Source: Podarcis raffonei (taxonomy: Eukaryota > Chordata > Lepidosauria > Squamata > Lacertidae). Taken from it: DNA of 64,000 bases. Below, piece by piece: positions 19,815-30,345 of this stretch. A model generated the notes under the pieces. It saw only the letters and a list, made by a program, of their open reading frames with translations, did no database searches and was not told the DNA's origin. Made by a program: the position numbers and the translations under genes. Position 1 is the first letter of the stretch. Each line of letters begins with the position of its first letter. The stretch spans positions 71,689,023 through 71,753,022 of the forward strand of contig NC_070604.1 in NCBI RefSeq assembly GCF_027172205.1, in the 5' to 3' direction.

Positions 19815-20547
19815 GTAATAAGGTGCACAGCCTAGGAGTCATTTTGGACTCGCAGAAGTCCATAGAGGTGCAGGTTAATTCTGTGTCCAGGGCGGCTGTC
19901 TACCAGCTCCATCAGGTACGTAGGCTGAGACCCTACCTGCCCATGGACTGTCTTGCCAGAGTGATGCATGCTCTAGTTATCTCCCACTAGGACTACTGCA
20001 ATGTGCTCTACGTGGGCCTGCCTTTGAAGGTGACCTGGAAACTACAACTAATCCAGAATGCGGCAGCCAGACTGGTGACTGGGAGCAGCCACCGAGACCA
20101 CGTAACACCGGTCTTGAAAGACCTTACATTGGCTCCCAGTATGTTTCCGAGCACAATTAAAAGTGTTGGTGTTGACCTTTAAAGCACTAAACGGCCTCGG
20201 CCCAGTATACCTGAAGGAGTGTATCCACCCCCATCGTTCAGCCCAGACACTGAGGTCCAGCTCCAAGGGCCTTCTGGCGGTTCCCACCCTGCGAGAAGTG
20301 AGGTTGCAGGGAACCAGGCAGAGGGCCTTCTCGGTAGTGGCACCTGCCCTGTGGAATGCCCTCCCATCAGATGCCAAGAAAATAAACAACTTTCTGACTT
20401 TTAGAAGACATCTGCAGGCAGTCCTATTTAGGGAAGTTTTGAATGTCTGATGCTTTATTGTATTTTTAATATTTTGTTGGAAGCCACCCAGAGTGGCTGT
20501 GGAAACCCAGCCAGATGGGCAGGGTGAAAATATATCATCATCATCAA
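19815..20547 (+). mobile_element. LINE (L2/CR1 group) 3' end with (ATC)n tail
   Basis: The plus strand encodes the end of a LINE reverse transcriptase: LGVILDSQKSIEVQV, LRPYLPMDCLARVMHALV, then VLTFKALNGLGPVYLKECI and RQRAFSVVAPALWNALPSD. It ends with GGAAGCCACCCAGAGTGGCTG..GATGGGCAGGGTGAAAATAT and a short ATCATCATC tail. The copy is 5'-truncated with few frame breaks, so it is younger than the copy at 960-2655. Confidence 0.85.
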
Positions 20548-22239
20548 AAATAGCAGGTGAGCATCAGGTTGAGGAAGGCTGTCATTGATTATTATTTCCT
20601 GCAGGTGCCCCTGTTTAAAATATAACATAGCTAATTTTCTCACTGCAGATGGCATCTGCTATTGTGAAGTAAATTGTTGCATGGACAATTATAAAGAACA
20701 GAAAATAGTCACAACACCAGCACATTTTGCCTATATAGCCCTACTGCATGGAAATATTTGATACCTGATACCGAATGTTGGAAAACAATGAAATAGGCGT
20801 AATTATCTTAGCCTAAGATTATTAGTTTCACACTAACCCATTTTCACCTAAATACTAGCATCTTGCAATAAATAGCTGTAACAAAATATAATATATCTTA
20901 CTTGGTAACTAGACTGGGCAACTTTATTAGCATGTACCAAATTTGGAATTCAGTTTTTATGTAATAAAGTTATTGTGAAAGAAGAAATGAGTTAATGGGA
21001 ATATCAAAATATAATACTGCTTTCGTTCAACACGCAGCCCGAGGGGCTCATGTGAACCTCAATGTCTTTTTTTGGCAGCCCAGATTTTAAGGGATCAAGG
21101 AGGACTATGGGAAGGGAGGGAGAGAGAACTGGCAAAAACCAACTCTTTCTCCTATCCTGTGAGAAAGGTAGAGGGGGGATTCATGGTAATTTAGGATCCA
21201 AGCAACTGTTTTTGTCTGAGCAATGACAGGATATGTTTTTCAAGCGATTATTTCAGGGCATTTTGGAATGCCTTCATGACTTGGGAATAGGTATTTACTA
21301 CTTGTCCATCACTTTACATGAAAGCAGTTATGCTTCTCTCTTGAAAACATGAATGGTATGCCATATTTTCCCACCAGACAGCTAAAAGATACTTCCCATG
21401 CCATCCTTAAACCCTCATGAACCCTTCTTTTTGTGCAGCAGGTTTGTTAGTGACAGTATTTGGCAGGAGGCAACATTCCTTCAAAGGACCCAGTGTCTTG
21501 GTTTCCACAGCCTAACTTTTGAATCCTCTGTTAATTTTGCTTATATTTATGATTTGGGAACATGGGCACGCTACTCTTTGCTTAATGGCGAATGGGAAAT
21601 GAGCAACTGTTTTCCTATGAATGTCAGCAGGGCACCCCAGGACAACCCATACTCAGGATCAAAACAGGAGAAGAATGAGAGAAGGGAATGTGACACCCTC
21701 AGCTCCAAGACTTCAGCTCTGTGTCTGACTTTCCAGAAGGCATATCTTTCTGAGTGGTCATGGTTTTATCTTCTCCTGGACCAGACATACCTCTTGGACT
21801 ACGGGCAAGACCAGTAGACTGAAGCAACTCCATCCCAGTGAAGCAAAAGTCTGGGCAAGGTCTCTAGCTATTGTGAAGCAATAGATGATTGAACTGAGGG
21901 GCCCGCTCATATTTGACTGTTGAGACTGGTGGTCTAGAAATCTGCGCACCAGACTAGAAATGTGCCTTCTAAAATATTTATCTTCCTATGCCAGTGATCT
22001 GGAAATAAATGTTAACCTTATTTCTGTAGAGAAGGCTTCAGAGGCAAGTGATTGATGGAAATAAGACATCCTTGCTTTACCTTTGTTTCCCTCATCCCTC
22101 CATTTCCACTCAAGGTGATCTGTTCGACACTGTGCTCCTTAAAAATGTTCTTCTATGATGCCTTGTAAACAGACGCATGTGAGTAATGAAACTCTTGGCC
22201 TTTCTTTTAATAAAATTAGTAAGAGACAGAGATCTGAAT
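20548..22239. other. Flank upstream of gene D
   Basis: No gene. Parts are paralogous to 13985-14650 (see that entry). The 139-codon frame at 21398-21817 has no recognisable domain and lies in this flank. Confidence 0.45.
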
Positions 22240-22500
22240 ACTACCGTGATCACTCTTCAGTTTTCTTTTCAACTTCCTGTGTTCATGCTTCTGTCCTTCA
22301 TAAAACTGTACTGCTGCAATTGTATGACCCACCACAGTATGATGATGGGCGCCCTATGTAACAAACAATATGAGATTTTCATGACCTCACAAAAACTGTT
22401 AGCTGCAGTATTGTGAAGATCACAATATCATTACACTGGATGCAGCTTCCTACTCCGGTTTCAGATGGAGACTTTCTTGATCAGCCTGGTAGATGATGAT
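22240..22500 (-). promoter_or_regulatory. Conserved upstream module of gene D
   Basis: It contains CTTCAGTTTTCTTTTCAACTTC, TATGTAACAAACAATATGAG, the core CATGACCTCACAAAA (22380-22394) and GACTTTCTTGATCAGCCTGGTAGATGATG. It lies about 2.8 kb upstream of the gene D coding exon. Confidence 0.45.
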
Positions 22501-22639
22501 TATGATAATTATAGATAACCTGCTCTTGGGCAAAGATGGAGATACACCCCCCCTGGTCCTCTCAGCATCTTTGATACCATCAGCATAGTTTCTTCTAGCA
22601 ATCTCATTGTGGTTCTGCTGGTGGGAAGATACTTGGGAA

Positions 22640-22715
22640 GATACTTGAAAGTGGTGATAATAATTTTAATAATAAGTGGTTTCCAAGGCCACTCTGGGCG
22701 GCTTCCAACAAAATA
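22640..22715 (-). mobile_element. LINE 3' end fragment
   Basis: AGTGGTTTCCAAGGCCACTCTGGGCGGCTTCCAAC is the minus-strand form of the 3' end seen at 20485-20530, preceded by an ATAATAATTTTAATAATA tail. Confidence 0.7.
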
Positions 22716-22785
22716 TTTAAAATATGGTACTATGCTACTGCTTTCCATGCTAGAACTCTCATATGTGGCTTTATAAAGTTACAAC

Positions 22786-22921
22786 CAGGGCTTTTTCTTA
22801 GTCAAAACTAACTGGAACTTATTTCAGGCACCTCTCAGGTGGGCACCATTGCCATTATAAGAGAACAAGGGAGGCGTTCATTGTAAGTTCTGGAACCTCT
22901 TTTTCTAGAAAAATAGCACTG
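22786..22921. mobile_element. hAT-type MITE with intact 8-bp target duplication
   Basis: It starts CAGGGCTTTTTCT and ends AAAAATAGCACTG. The 8-bp GTTACAAC occurs on both sides (22778-22785 and 22922-22929). It is 136 bp long and non-coding. Confidence 0.9.
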
Positions 22922-22929
22922 GTTACAAC

Positions 22930-24563
22930 TCTTAATATCTTCAACTGTTAATGCTTCTTAATATCTCTTTGAGATTAATAAATAATGATACTATGAAGCC
23001 ACAGGGTGATGTCATCCAGTAATTTCTGGCACCACATAATCAGCTGTACCCCTTTCTAAAAACAAAGGAACTGGGTCGCTGTTTTGAACGCTTTGGAAAT
23101 CTCTTGAAATGACTACTAGGACAGTATTCAACTAAAAAAAATGCACTGGGTGGACACCTTCAGCTTGCACACAGGGACTTTCCTCTATATTTTCTACCAT
23201 CCATGTCCTGCAGTGTCCACAAATCCGATCCTGAAAGTTGGGGGGTGGGGAACACCAGAACAAACTCAAGGTTTATGGGGGGGGAATGTTCAATTGTGCA
23301 GAGAGAGAGACAACTTGCACTGGCAGAATGTTTGCCTTAGCCCTAGGTTGAATACAACCTCTAGAATGCGCCCTGTGTGTAACTGCCTTTTAGGACAGCT
23401 CAGAAATGTCAATTTGTTCTGAATGCAGCAGCCTGGCTTTACTATTTATTGTATTAGCTGCAAAATATCCTCTTTACACTGATTTTGTATTTACTTTGTT
23501 GGTCACCAATGTATTTCTAGGCCAAATACAATTCATTTTAACTTCCAGTGCCCCAAATGATCTCATACTAGATATAGAATAGAATATAATCTCTTCCCTG
23601 AACTCTTTGAATTGGGATCTGCTTGAGAGCTGTTATTTCAACTGCTGCTTCCACCTTGTGCATGATTAACAACTACTTGAAATACAGCTCTGGGCGTATT
23701 TTTTTTGGTGGCACCTATACAGTAATGTAGAATTTGCTCCCTAAGAAAATTTGTCAGTCGTGCTCTACTGTGAGGAAACAGGTTCAGGATGTTAAGAGGT
23801 CTGCGCTCTGCCAAGTGTTCTTATTGCTTTTGTTCAATATAGATTGACTCTAGACTTTTTGTTGTTGTTTAGTCGTTTAGTCGTGTCTGACTCTTCGTGA
23901 CCCCATGGACCAGAGCACGCCAGGCACTCCTGCCTTCCACTGCCTCCCGCACTTTGGTCAGACTCATGTTTGACTCTAGACTTAGTCATGCTTCAAGAAG
24001 ATGCACTGAACTCAATCGGACCAGTTACTCATGACAAACTTAAGTCTCATTGATTTCTTTGGGCAAGATTCAAAAAATAATTGCAGTAGTGGGAGTCAGC
24101 ACAACTGGTCCTCTCCTCATGCCCCTCTGCTCTCTCTGAATCAGCTCTTTTTGGGGGGAGGGTCAGGAGAACCCCTAGAATAGCACACAGGCAGGGAAAT
24201 GGTAGATTGTTCCACTGGAAAGCAGAAATGCTTGTGCTGTTGTAACGATTATATTAGTGTGACATTAAATTTCATATGACTCTAAGCTTGATGGAGTATG
24301 TTTCCAGTCATCTGAAAACAGCATGCTGCTGAGATATTGGTCTGTATTTATATTCCATACCTTATTTTTAATCAACTGTTTTATTGGAAGCTTTGATTGA
24401 TGGAGGAATTTAGGACTGAGGAGAGCCTACCATCTCCAGAGCAGAAGGAAGGCTCTGGCATGAAATTTAAAGGCAGGTCCTGGTTATACTGTCATATGTA
24501 AATTGCCGAATTAAGTGAGAGTGAAGTCAGAAACGGAACAGATCTCTGTTGGGGTGGAAATCC
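22930..24563. other. Intergenic between genes D and E
   Basis: Apart from the BovB piece at 23857-23975 I see no gene and no element that I can name. A poly-G run lies at 23277-23284. Confidence 0.4.
23857..23975 (-). mobile_element. BovB (RTE) LINE 3' end
   Basis: TTGTTGTTGTTTAGTCGTTTAGTCGTG..GACTCTTCGTGACCCCATGG..CCAGGCACTCCTGCC is the reverse complement of the 3' end seen at 30230-30340, including the (CAA)n tail. Confidence 0.85.
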
Positions 24564-24569
24564 TTTATT
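24564..24569 (-). other. Candidate polyadenylation signal of gene E
   Basis: AATAAA on the minus strand, about 240 bases past the stop codon. The context differs from genes B to D. Confidence 0.4.
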
Positions 24570-24806
24570 GAACCCTGGCACAATGTGGTGCATTCATCTA
24601 CAGACTGTTGTAAATATGCTCATGTAACACAATACATTTGTAATAAGATTGGTTTAGATATATGTTGAATGTATATAATGAAATTCGAACTTAAAAAAAA
24701 AACTTCAGTCACATAACAGCTTCTAGAGCAGAGATGGGGAACCTGGGGCCTCCCAAAGGCTGTTGAATTCCAACACTCGGCAGCCCCCAGCCCATATGGG
24801 CAATGT

Positions 24807-25784
24807 TCAGTGAACGTGTGTTTGTTGTGTCACCACCACTTCTGTCTCATCCTTCCAGGATCGATGAAACACAGCAGAGAATGTCTCCCGAGACCTCTGC
24901 TGTTTTCGTCTTCCAACAAGGAAGTACACAAAAGGATTAATACTGCCGTTGATTACACTAAGAATGCAAGAAATATTAAAGAAAGCCCCATTTAGTTTTT
25001 TTCCTGGATGCCAGTATCCGACAAAGGCTGAGATCCTGAGTGGCAATGCAAAGATGAGGAAGAGGACAACTGTGATAACAATGGTAAGGGAAAGCCGTGC
25101 TGAAGATCTTCGCCATACTTTGACCAAGAGGCTCAGACTGCAAAGGACTATTATTGGAATAAAAATCACAAAAATTGTGAGAAGGAATAGATTTGCTATG
25201 GCATGCTTCCTGTAACATGGTTCTTCTATTGAAAAATAAGCTCCCCAGCAGGTGAAATATTCTACACCAGTCACCACACAGGAGAAGATCCATAGAAGAG
25301 CACATAATATGGCCGAGAGATGTTCTGGCCGATTACTATGGTACCAGAATGGGAAAAAAGCACCAAGACACCTCTCGATGCTAATGACTGTTAATAGGAA
25401 AAAACTGGTGTTGTAGCCAAAAAGAGCCAAGATATCAATTACAGGATATATGTAGTTCTCAAAAGTGAGTTCCCCCCATATAATCAGACTGAAAACAATG
25501 TATATCGTGTAAGAGATGAGTACTGTGAAATCTGCAATGGCCAGGTTCAGTATATATACGGTGTATGTATTCCGTTTGATTCCACAACAACAGAGAAACC
25601 GGAAAATGGCTCCGTTGCCGATTAGTCCCAAAATGATAACAGGCATAGAAGCAAAGGTCATAATGGTGATGATGACTTCATCTCTGGCAGTGTCACTTCG
25701 TGTCTCATTAGCAGTATGATTAGAAAAGGACCTTGTCTCTGTAATCAGAGTGCTGTTGCACCCAGGTCCTGCTTGTGTTGGCAT
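24807..25784 (-). CDS. MAS1: MAS1-like GPCR gene E, intact
   Basis: Seen: 325 codons from the ATG at 25784. The frame is open a little further, but only a GTG precedes, at the acceptor (exon start about 25795). Three N-glycosylation sequons lie in the N-terminus (Asn10, Asn22, Asn26). TM1 has GLIGNG, TM2 LNLAIAD, TM3 ends ISIERCL, TM6 has LIFALPLR and TM7 GSINPFVYFLVG. ISIERCL and the FGYN.. TM3 closely resemble human MAS1 (ISVERCL, FGYNTGLYLLTA), whereas A to D read ALTAERY-like. Family knowledge: MAS1 is reported as an angiotensin-(1-7) receptor, though this is debated. It lies nearest IGF2R, as MAS1 does in mammals. Orthology is likely but MRGPRH is the alternative; a tree is needed. Confidence 0.88.
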   Translation of the reverse strand: MPTQAGPGCNSTLITETRSFSNHTANETRSDTARDEVIITIMTFASMPVIILGLIGNGAIFRFLCCCGIKRNTYTVYILNLAIADFTVLISYTIYIVFSLIIWGELTFENYIYPVIDILALFGYNTSFFLLTVISIERCLGAFFPFWYHSNRPEHLSAILCALLWIFSCVVTGVEYFTCWGAYFSIEEPCYRKHAIANLFLLTIFVIFIPIIVLCSLSLLVKVWRRSSARLSLTIVITVVLFLIFALPLRISAFVGYWHPGKKLNGAFFNISCILSVINGSINPFVYFLVGRRKQQRSRETFSAVFHRSWKDETEVVVTQQTHVH

Positions 25785-25805
25785 CTGGCTGGGCACTGAG
25801 AACAC

Positions 25806-26081
25806 AATACCGAATTAAATGAGCCTTTGGCTTGGTTCTTATCAGGACACTTCCCAAATGTTCAAGAATGCTGTCTTCCCTGTGAAAAAAATAATAACTC
25901 CATTATTAGGTTGCTCAGTATTAGATCTGCAGATGGGCATTTCCAAGTGTTCCAAGGAAAATACACATGGGGTAGTATAGAGAGTCCCTAAAGGTATGGA
26001 AGAGAAAATTCCTCATAGATATAAGGCCAATTTAAGAGGCTTCACAAATGCTGCTTTTAAAGGAAGAGCCCATGACTCTGA
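25806..26081. other. Upstream flank of gene E
   Basis: This is the presumed intron upstream of the gene E coding exon. I found no copy of the ATGACCTCA module within several kb. Confidence 0.4.
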
Positions 26082-26322
26082 GGAAGAAGAGTTTGGATTT
26101 GATATCCCGCCTTTCACTCCCTTTAAGGAGTCTCAAAGCGGCTCACATTCTCCTTTCCCTTCCTCCCCCACAACAAACACTCTGTGAGGTGAGTGGGGCT
26201 GAGAGACTTCAGAGAAGTGTGAGTGGCCCAAGGTCACCCAGCAGCTGCAGGTGGAGGAGCGGAGACGCGAACCCGGTTCCCCAGATTATGAGACTACCGC
26301 TCTTAACCACTACACCACACTG
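26082..26322 (-). mobile_element. Sauria SINE, copy 1
   Basis: Minus-strand copy: tRNA-derived head (GTGTAGTGGTTAAGAGCGGTA, GAACCGGGTTCGCGTCTCC) and BovB-related tail (CCGCTTTGAGACTCC..GGGATATCAAATCCAAA). It is nearly full length and very similar to 47254-47499. Confidence 0.92.
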
Positions 26323-26859
26323 GTAGGAAGTGGTAGAACATATGTTTTACCTACAAAACATCTCAGTGTCAGTTATTGGCACCTCCAGGCAGAGCTGGGG
26401 AAAGGAGTATGGCAACCCTCACATTATTTTACTTTAGTTCACTATGCAGAAGATAAATGAGGTGTATTTTTGGAATACAAAGGAAATGTCTGGCTTATCA
26501 ACAATGAGTGATTGTTGTCATTTGCTTGGTACAGAACACAAATGGTCCCCATCCACTCTCTGCCAGGACCAATACTTTAGCAAGCATTGTTGCACCATTC
26601 AGACTGGAATGCCTGACTCCATCTGCCTGCTATATGGCAAGTCCAGCCCTGGAAACAAGTCTATTTAAGGTGAAGTGGGAGAGTCGTCAAGCAGGAATGA
26701 GGCAACATTTTACAAAAAGCATTTTACAAAGAAGGCCTTCCAGATGTTGCAGGACTACAACTCCCATCATCATAACCACTGGTCACTCTAGCTAGGGCCA
26801 TAAGTTGGCCAACCCTGGACTTTAAAAGAATGAAATCTTGTAAACAAAGATAAGATTGC

Positions 26860-27330
26860 TTGCACTTAATATGGATTTCGCCGTTGCCCCCCTTCACGTT
26901 GGTTTCATGGGTATGAAAATCTATGATATCTTTTTGGGAAGTGGTTTTTCTGTCTTCCATTTCCGTCATGGTTCAGCCTCCTTTTGCAATATCATTGTCA
27001 AACTTGGCACAAGGGTTCCTCAGGTGGGGGCAGTAGTCTTTGTTGACATTTGGAGATTGAGTGCCATTTTGAATCAAGATGGGGGATTGAAACGTGACTT
27101 TGGTGTGACCTCACCCATTTTTTGGCATAGGTTGGGCCACCTCCCAAGTTTACCATCAACTATCTTGGCATGCAGTTTCCTGTGCTGAGTACTGCAGTAT
27201 TTGTTGATGTTTGGATGCCGGAAACCATTTTAAATCAATATGGTGGACCACAATGTGACTTTGGCATGACACCATCCAATTTTTGGCATGACGGGTATAA
27301 GCTCATACTCACAATCTGGGCAAACCCAGG
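26860..27330 (+). repeat. Unclassified repeat with about 164-bp tandem subunits
   Basis: Two successive units share GCAGTA.T.TTTGTTGA..TTTGGA, CCATTTT.AATCAA.ATGG, GTGACTTTGG..TGAC and CAATTTTTGGCAT; their cores start at about 27030 and 27194. A related copy on the other strand lies in IGF2R intron 6 (54430-54715). I do not recognise the family. Confidence 0.7.
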
Positions 27331-29036
27331 GAAATCCTGATCTGGCTCTAACTAAATTTGGGGGCAGGGCTAATGTTTGATTGGGGTTTTGAAACCCTAA
27401 TTGTGAGGAAGACAGGGGGGAAAGGAGACAATGCATTCCCCCTCCCTACTGACAGTTGCACTGCAGAGACCAGGAACTCAACAGCTGCTGAGTGCAATTT
27501 AGTGAAGAGGGCAACCCTCTTGGGGAACACCTTTGTGAAGTAGCACTCAGTTTGTTCCCTGCAGCATATGGCCGGCTGAGAACAGGAAGCTGGCCCAGTT
27601 TGATTCAGCAGGGCTCTTCTTATGTTCTTACTTTCCAGAAATACAAAATACATTATGTGCCACACAAAGTGATTCGTCTCCCCTCCCCCTGTAGTGGCCT
27701 TCCCCTTCCAATGGAAAACATATGTGTAGCTGGTATTTAAACCAAAGAAGGGAAAAAAATTCAGCTTCTAATTCCGTGACTGATTACAAAACCTTATCTG
27801 AGAAATACTGCTCTATTCAATGTGAGAAATCTGTGACCCTAATCTGAACTCCAGAACTCCATGATTCCATGGGGATTCTCCCAGTCTCCTCTGTCTGCAA
27901 GGCACTTCTAGCAGAAGACTGATCTCTAAATTTGGGGTGACATTGGGAATTCAACAGAGGCAGCTAGGATTTTGCAGAGAGAGAGAGCGAGAGAGAGCGC
28001 TAGGATGAATCCTTTAGGGAGCATACCCAATATGGTCCTGAAACACACAAACACACATAGCGCTGGCCTGATTTCTTTGTGTGGAAAGAACAATATTCAT
28101 AAGGGTCTCCTTCGTGTTTCCAAATTGAGGCTGCAAGGAATGCTAGCCCTAAGAGTACATTATCCATTATACCCACCCAACTTTCCTGAGAAGTGAGAAG
28201 TTCCAGGAGTGTAGTCCTTACCAGGTTTGGATTGCCTTTGGAAGAAGGTCACTGGAGGCTAACTGATGTTTTGGAGTAACTACCTTTCTTTACAGATATA
28301 CAAGTTAAGCATAGGTGGAGGCCTCAGGGATGTTTACAGATGTTTACAGAGCCCAACCTCAGATCATATTGTCTTCCTCAGATTATTATTAATTTGAAAA
28401 ACTTAACTATTTTCTGATGGGGTGTGTGTCATAGCTCCATCTGCTGATCTCAATTCTAAATGAAGCTGAAGGCAGCTCCTCCAGCCTCCAGGACAACCAG
28501 CCCCAATAACCAACATGCTTAAGTCTAAGTAATGCTTGAAGGGGTTGAGACCATAGAATTTGCTGTCCTGCAAATTAGCTCACCTTGAAAGGAACTAGAT
28601 AATCAATCCTTTGTTCCCCTTCAGCCTACATAAGAGTTCAGCATGTGAAGAGGCTAAGCTGGTTGCTCCTGCTTTGCCCCATTGCTCTCACAAGCAATTT
28701 TTCAGTTCCTTTACTAATCATTTAGGAACTTTCATCACTTTGGAACAAAATGGAGTTTTATTACCTCTCTGACTGATGTATGGAAAAACACATGAACCTG
28801 ACCTTTGGAGAGTTTCTAAGTAAACCATTTTTAACTTACTAAACGTGTAGTCTTTTCCTATGCTAGGGGAAGAAGGGACTATTTTGGAACTCGCTTGGGA
28901 AGACATATTTAAAGGTCTAACAGTCTATATTTCCATGCTTTGCTTTGCTCTGTTTTCTATCTCTACTGAGGTTCTTTCACCAGAGTACTTGCTTCAGACT
29001 TGGTTCTTGGCATCCAGGGAATTCTCCCTTTATATA
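27331..29036. other. Intergenic, unclassified
   Basis: No gene. A GA-rich run lies at 27976-28000. Confidence 0.4.
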
Positions 29037-29038
29037 TA

Positions 29039-29398
29039 CCGTATTTTTCGGCCCATAGGGTGCACCGGCCCATAGGACACACCTAGTTTTTTGGGGGGGA
29101 AATAAAGGGAAAAAAATTATTTCTCCCCCAGGTGCAGGGCTGGGGCGGGGGAAGCCCGAGCTTCCCCCGACCCCAGCCCCCAGAACAGGCAGCTCTCCAC
29201 AAGCCGTGGGAGAGCTGCGCGAAGCCCGAAGCCTGAAGGGCGCTGAGCTCAGCTTCCTGACCCCTCTCGCTATCCAGCACTGACCCCTCTCGCTCTCCAG
29301 GCTTCAGCGAAAGCCTGCATTCGCCCCATAGGACACACACACATTTCCCCTTCATTTTTGGAGGGGAAAAAATGCGTCCTATAGGGCGAAAAATATGG
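29039..29398. mobile_element. TIR DNA transposon (MITE), TA target duplication, copy 1
   Basis: It starts CCGTATTTTTCGGCCCATAGG and ends CCTATAGGGCGAAAAATATGG. TA lies directly outside both ends (29037-29038 and 29399-29400). The interior is GC-rich and includes a short repeated CTGACCCCTCTCGCT. A second copy is at 58831-59089. Confidence 0.85.
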
Positions 29399-29892
29399 TA
29401 TTTCTTTTTCCTTGCACCAACACACATATACTTTCTTTTTTCCTTTGTTTAATAATATGCTCTTGTGCCAATTCTCCCCCCCCCATTGTGCACAAGAACG
29501 AAAGTAGAACCGGCTTGATCAGGCCAATGGCCCATCTAGTCCAGCATCTTGTTCTCACAGTGGCTCGGGAAAGCAGGATTTGAACACAAGAGCACTCTCC
29601 CCTCCTGTGGTTTGAAGCAGCTATGATTCTTGCACAAACAGCTATATCCATTGAGGGCCTCCCAACTCCTGTGCAGCATCCTTTTCTCCCTTCCCTTCCT
29701 TTCTTGACTGCATTTTCTGTTTTGTTCTGCTGCTAGTTTTTTTATTGGATTCTATAACACGAGAAAACACACAAATTCTGAAGCATCTTAATGGTGTTAT
29801 GAATTTGTGGGTGCCAGACACCCAAAGTACCTGGGTCTAGTAGGTGTTAGAACTTAATTAGTGCTTGGGATGTTAAAACTGGGATATAGCCA

Positions 29893-30340
29893 GTATTAGG
29901 CCTTGTGTATTAGGCCGTGTGCTATTGACACGTCTAATCCTTTAAGTAAGTCAAATGTCCCAAGAATTGATGCTTTTGAATTATGGTGCTGGAGGAGACT
30001 CTTGAGAGTCCCATGGACTGCAAGAAGATCAAACCTATCCATTCTTAAGGAAATCAGCCCTGAGTGCTCACTGGAAGGACAGATCCAGAAGCTGAGGCTC
30101 CAATACTTTGGCCACCTCATGAAAAGAGAAGACTCCCTGGAAAAGACCCTGGTGTTGGGAAAGATGGAGGGCACAAGGAGAAGGGGACGACAGAGGACGA
30201 GATGGTTGGACAGTGTTCTCGAAGCTACCAGCATGAGTTTGACCAAACTGCGGGAGGCAGTGGAAGGCAGGAGTGCCTGGCGTGCTCTGGTCCATGGGGT
30301 CATGAAGAGTCGGACACGACTAAATGACTAAACAACAACA
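29893..30340 (+). mobile_element. BovB (RTE) LINE 3' part, long open remnant
   Basis: The plus strand encodes IDAFELWCWRRLLRVPWTA, LQYFGHLMKREDSLEKTL, GRQRTRWLDSV and WRALVHGVMKSRTRLND, the well-known C-terminal part of BovB ORF2. It ends GAGTCGGACACGACTAAATGAC and a CAACAACAACA tail. The frame is open over about 140 codons, which suggests a fairly recent insertion. It is strongly 5'-truncated. Confidence 0.93.
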
Positions 30341-30345
30341 ACAAA

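Noticed and set aside
21398-21817. 139-codon frame between genes C and E
   Set aside because: No recognisable motif; it lies in the duplicated flank upstream of gene D.
25785-25805. Upstream start for gene E
   Set aside because: The longer frame begins with GTG at the splice acceptor, so the first true ATG at 25784 was chosen.
27976-28000. CRISPR or satellite array
   Set aside because: It is only a short GA-rich run; no spaced direct repeats occur anywhere in the window.
28430-28910. Possible solo LTR
   Set aside because: It has a TATA-like ACATAAGAG and a poly-A-like context, but I found no matching end repeats, target duplication or internal sequence. I cannot support the call.
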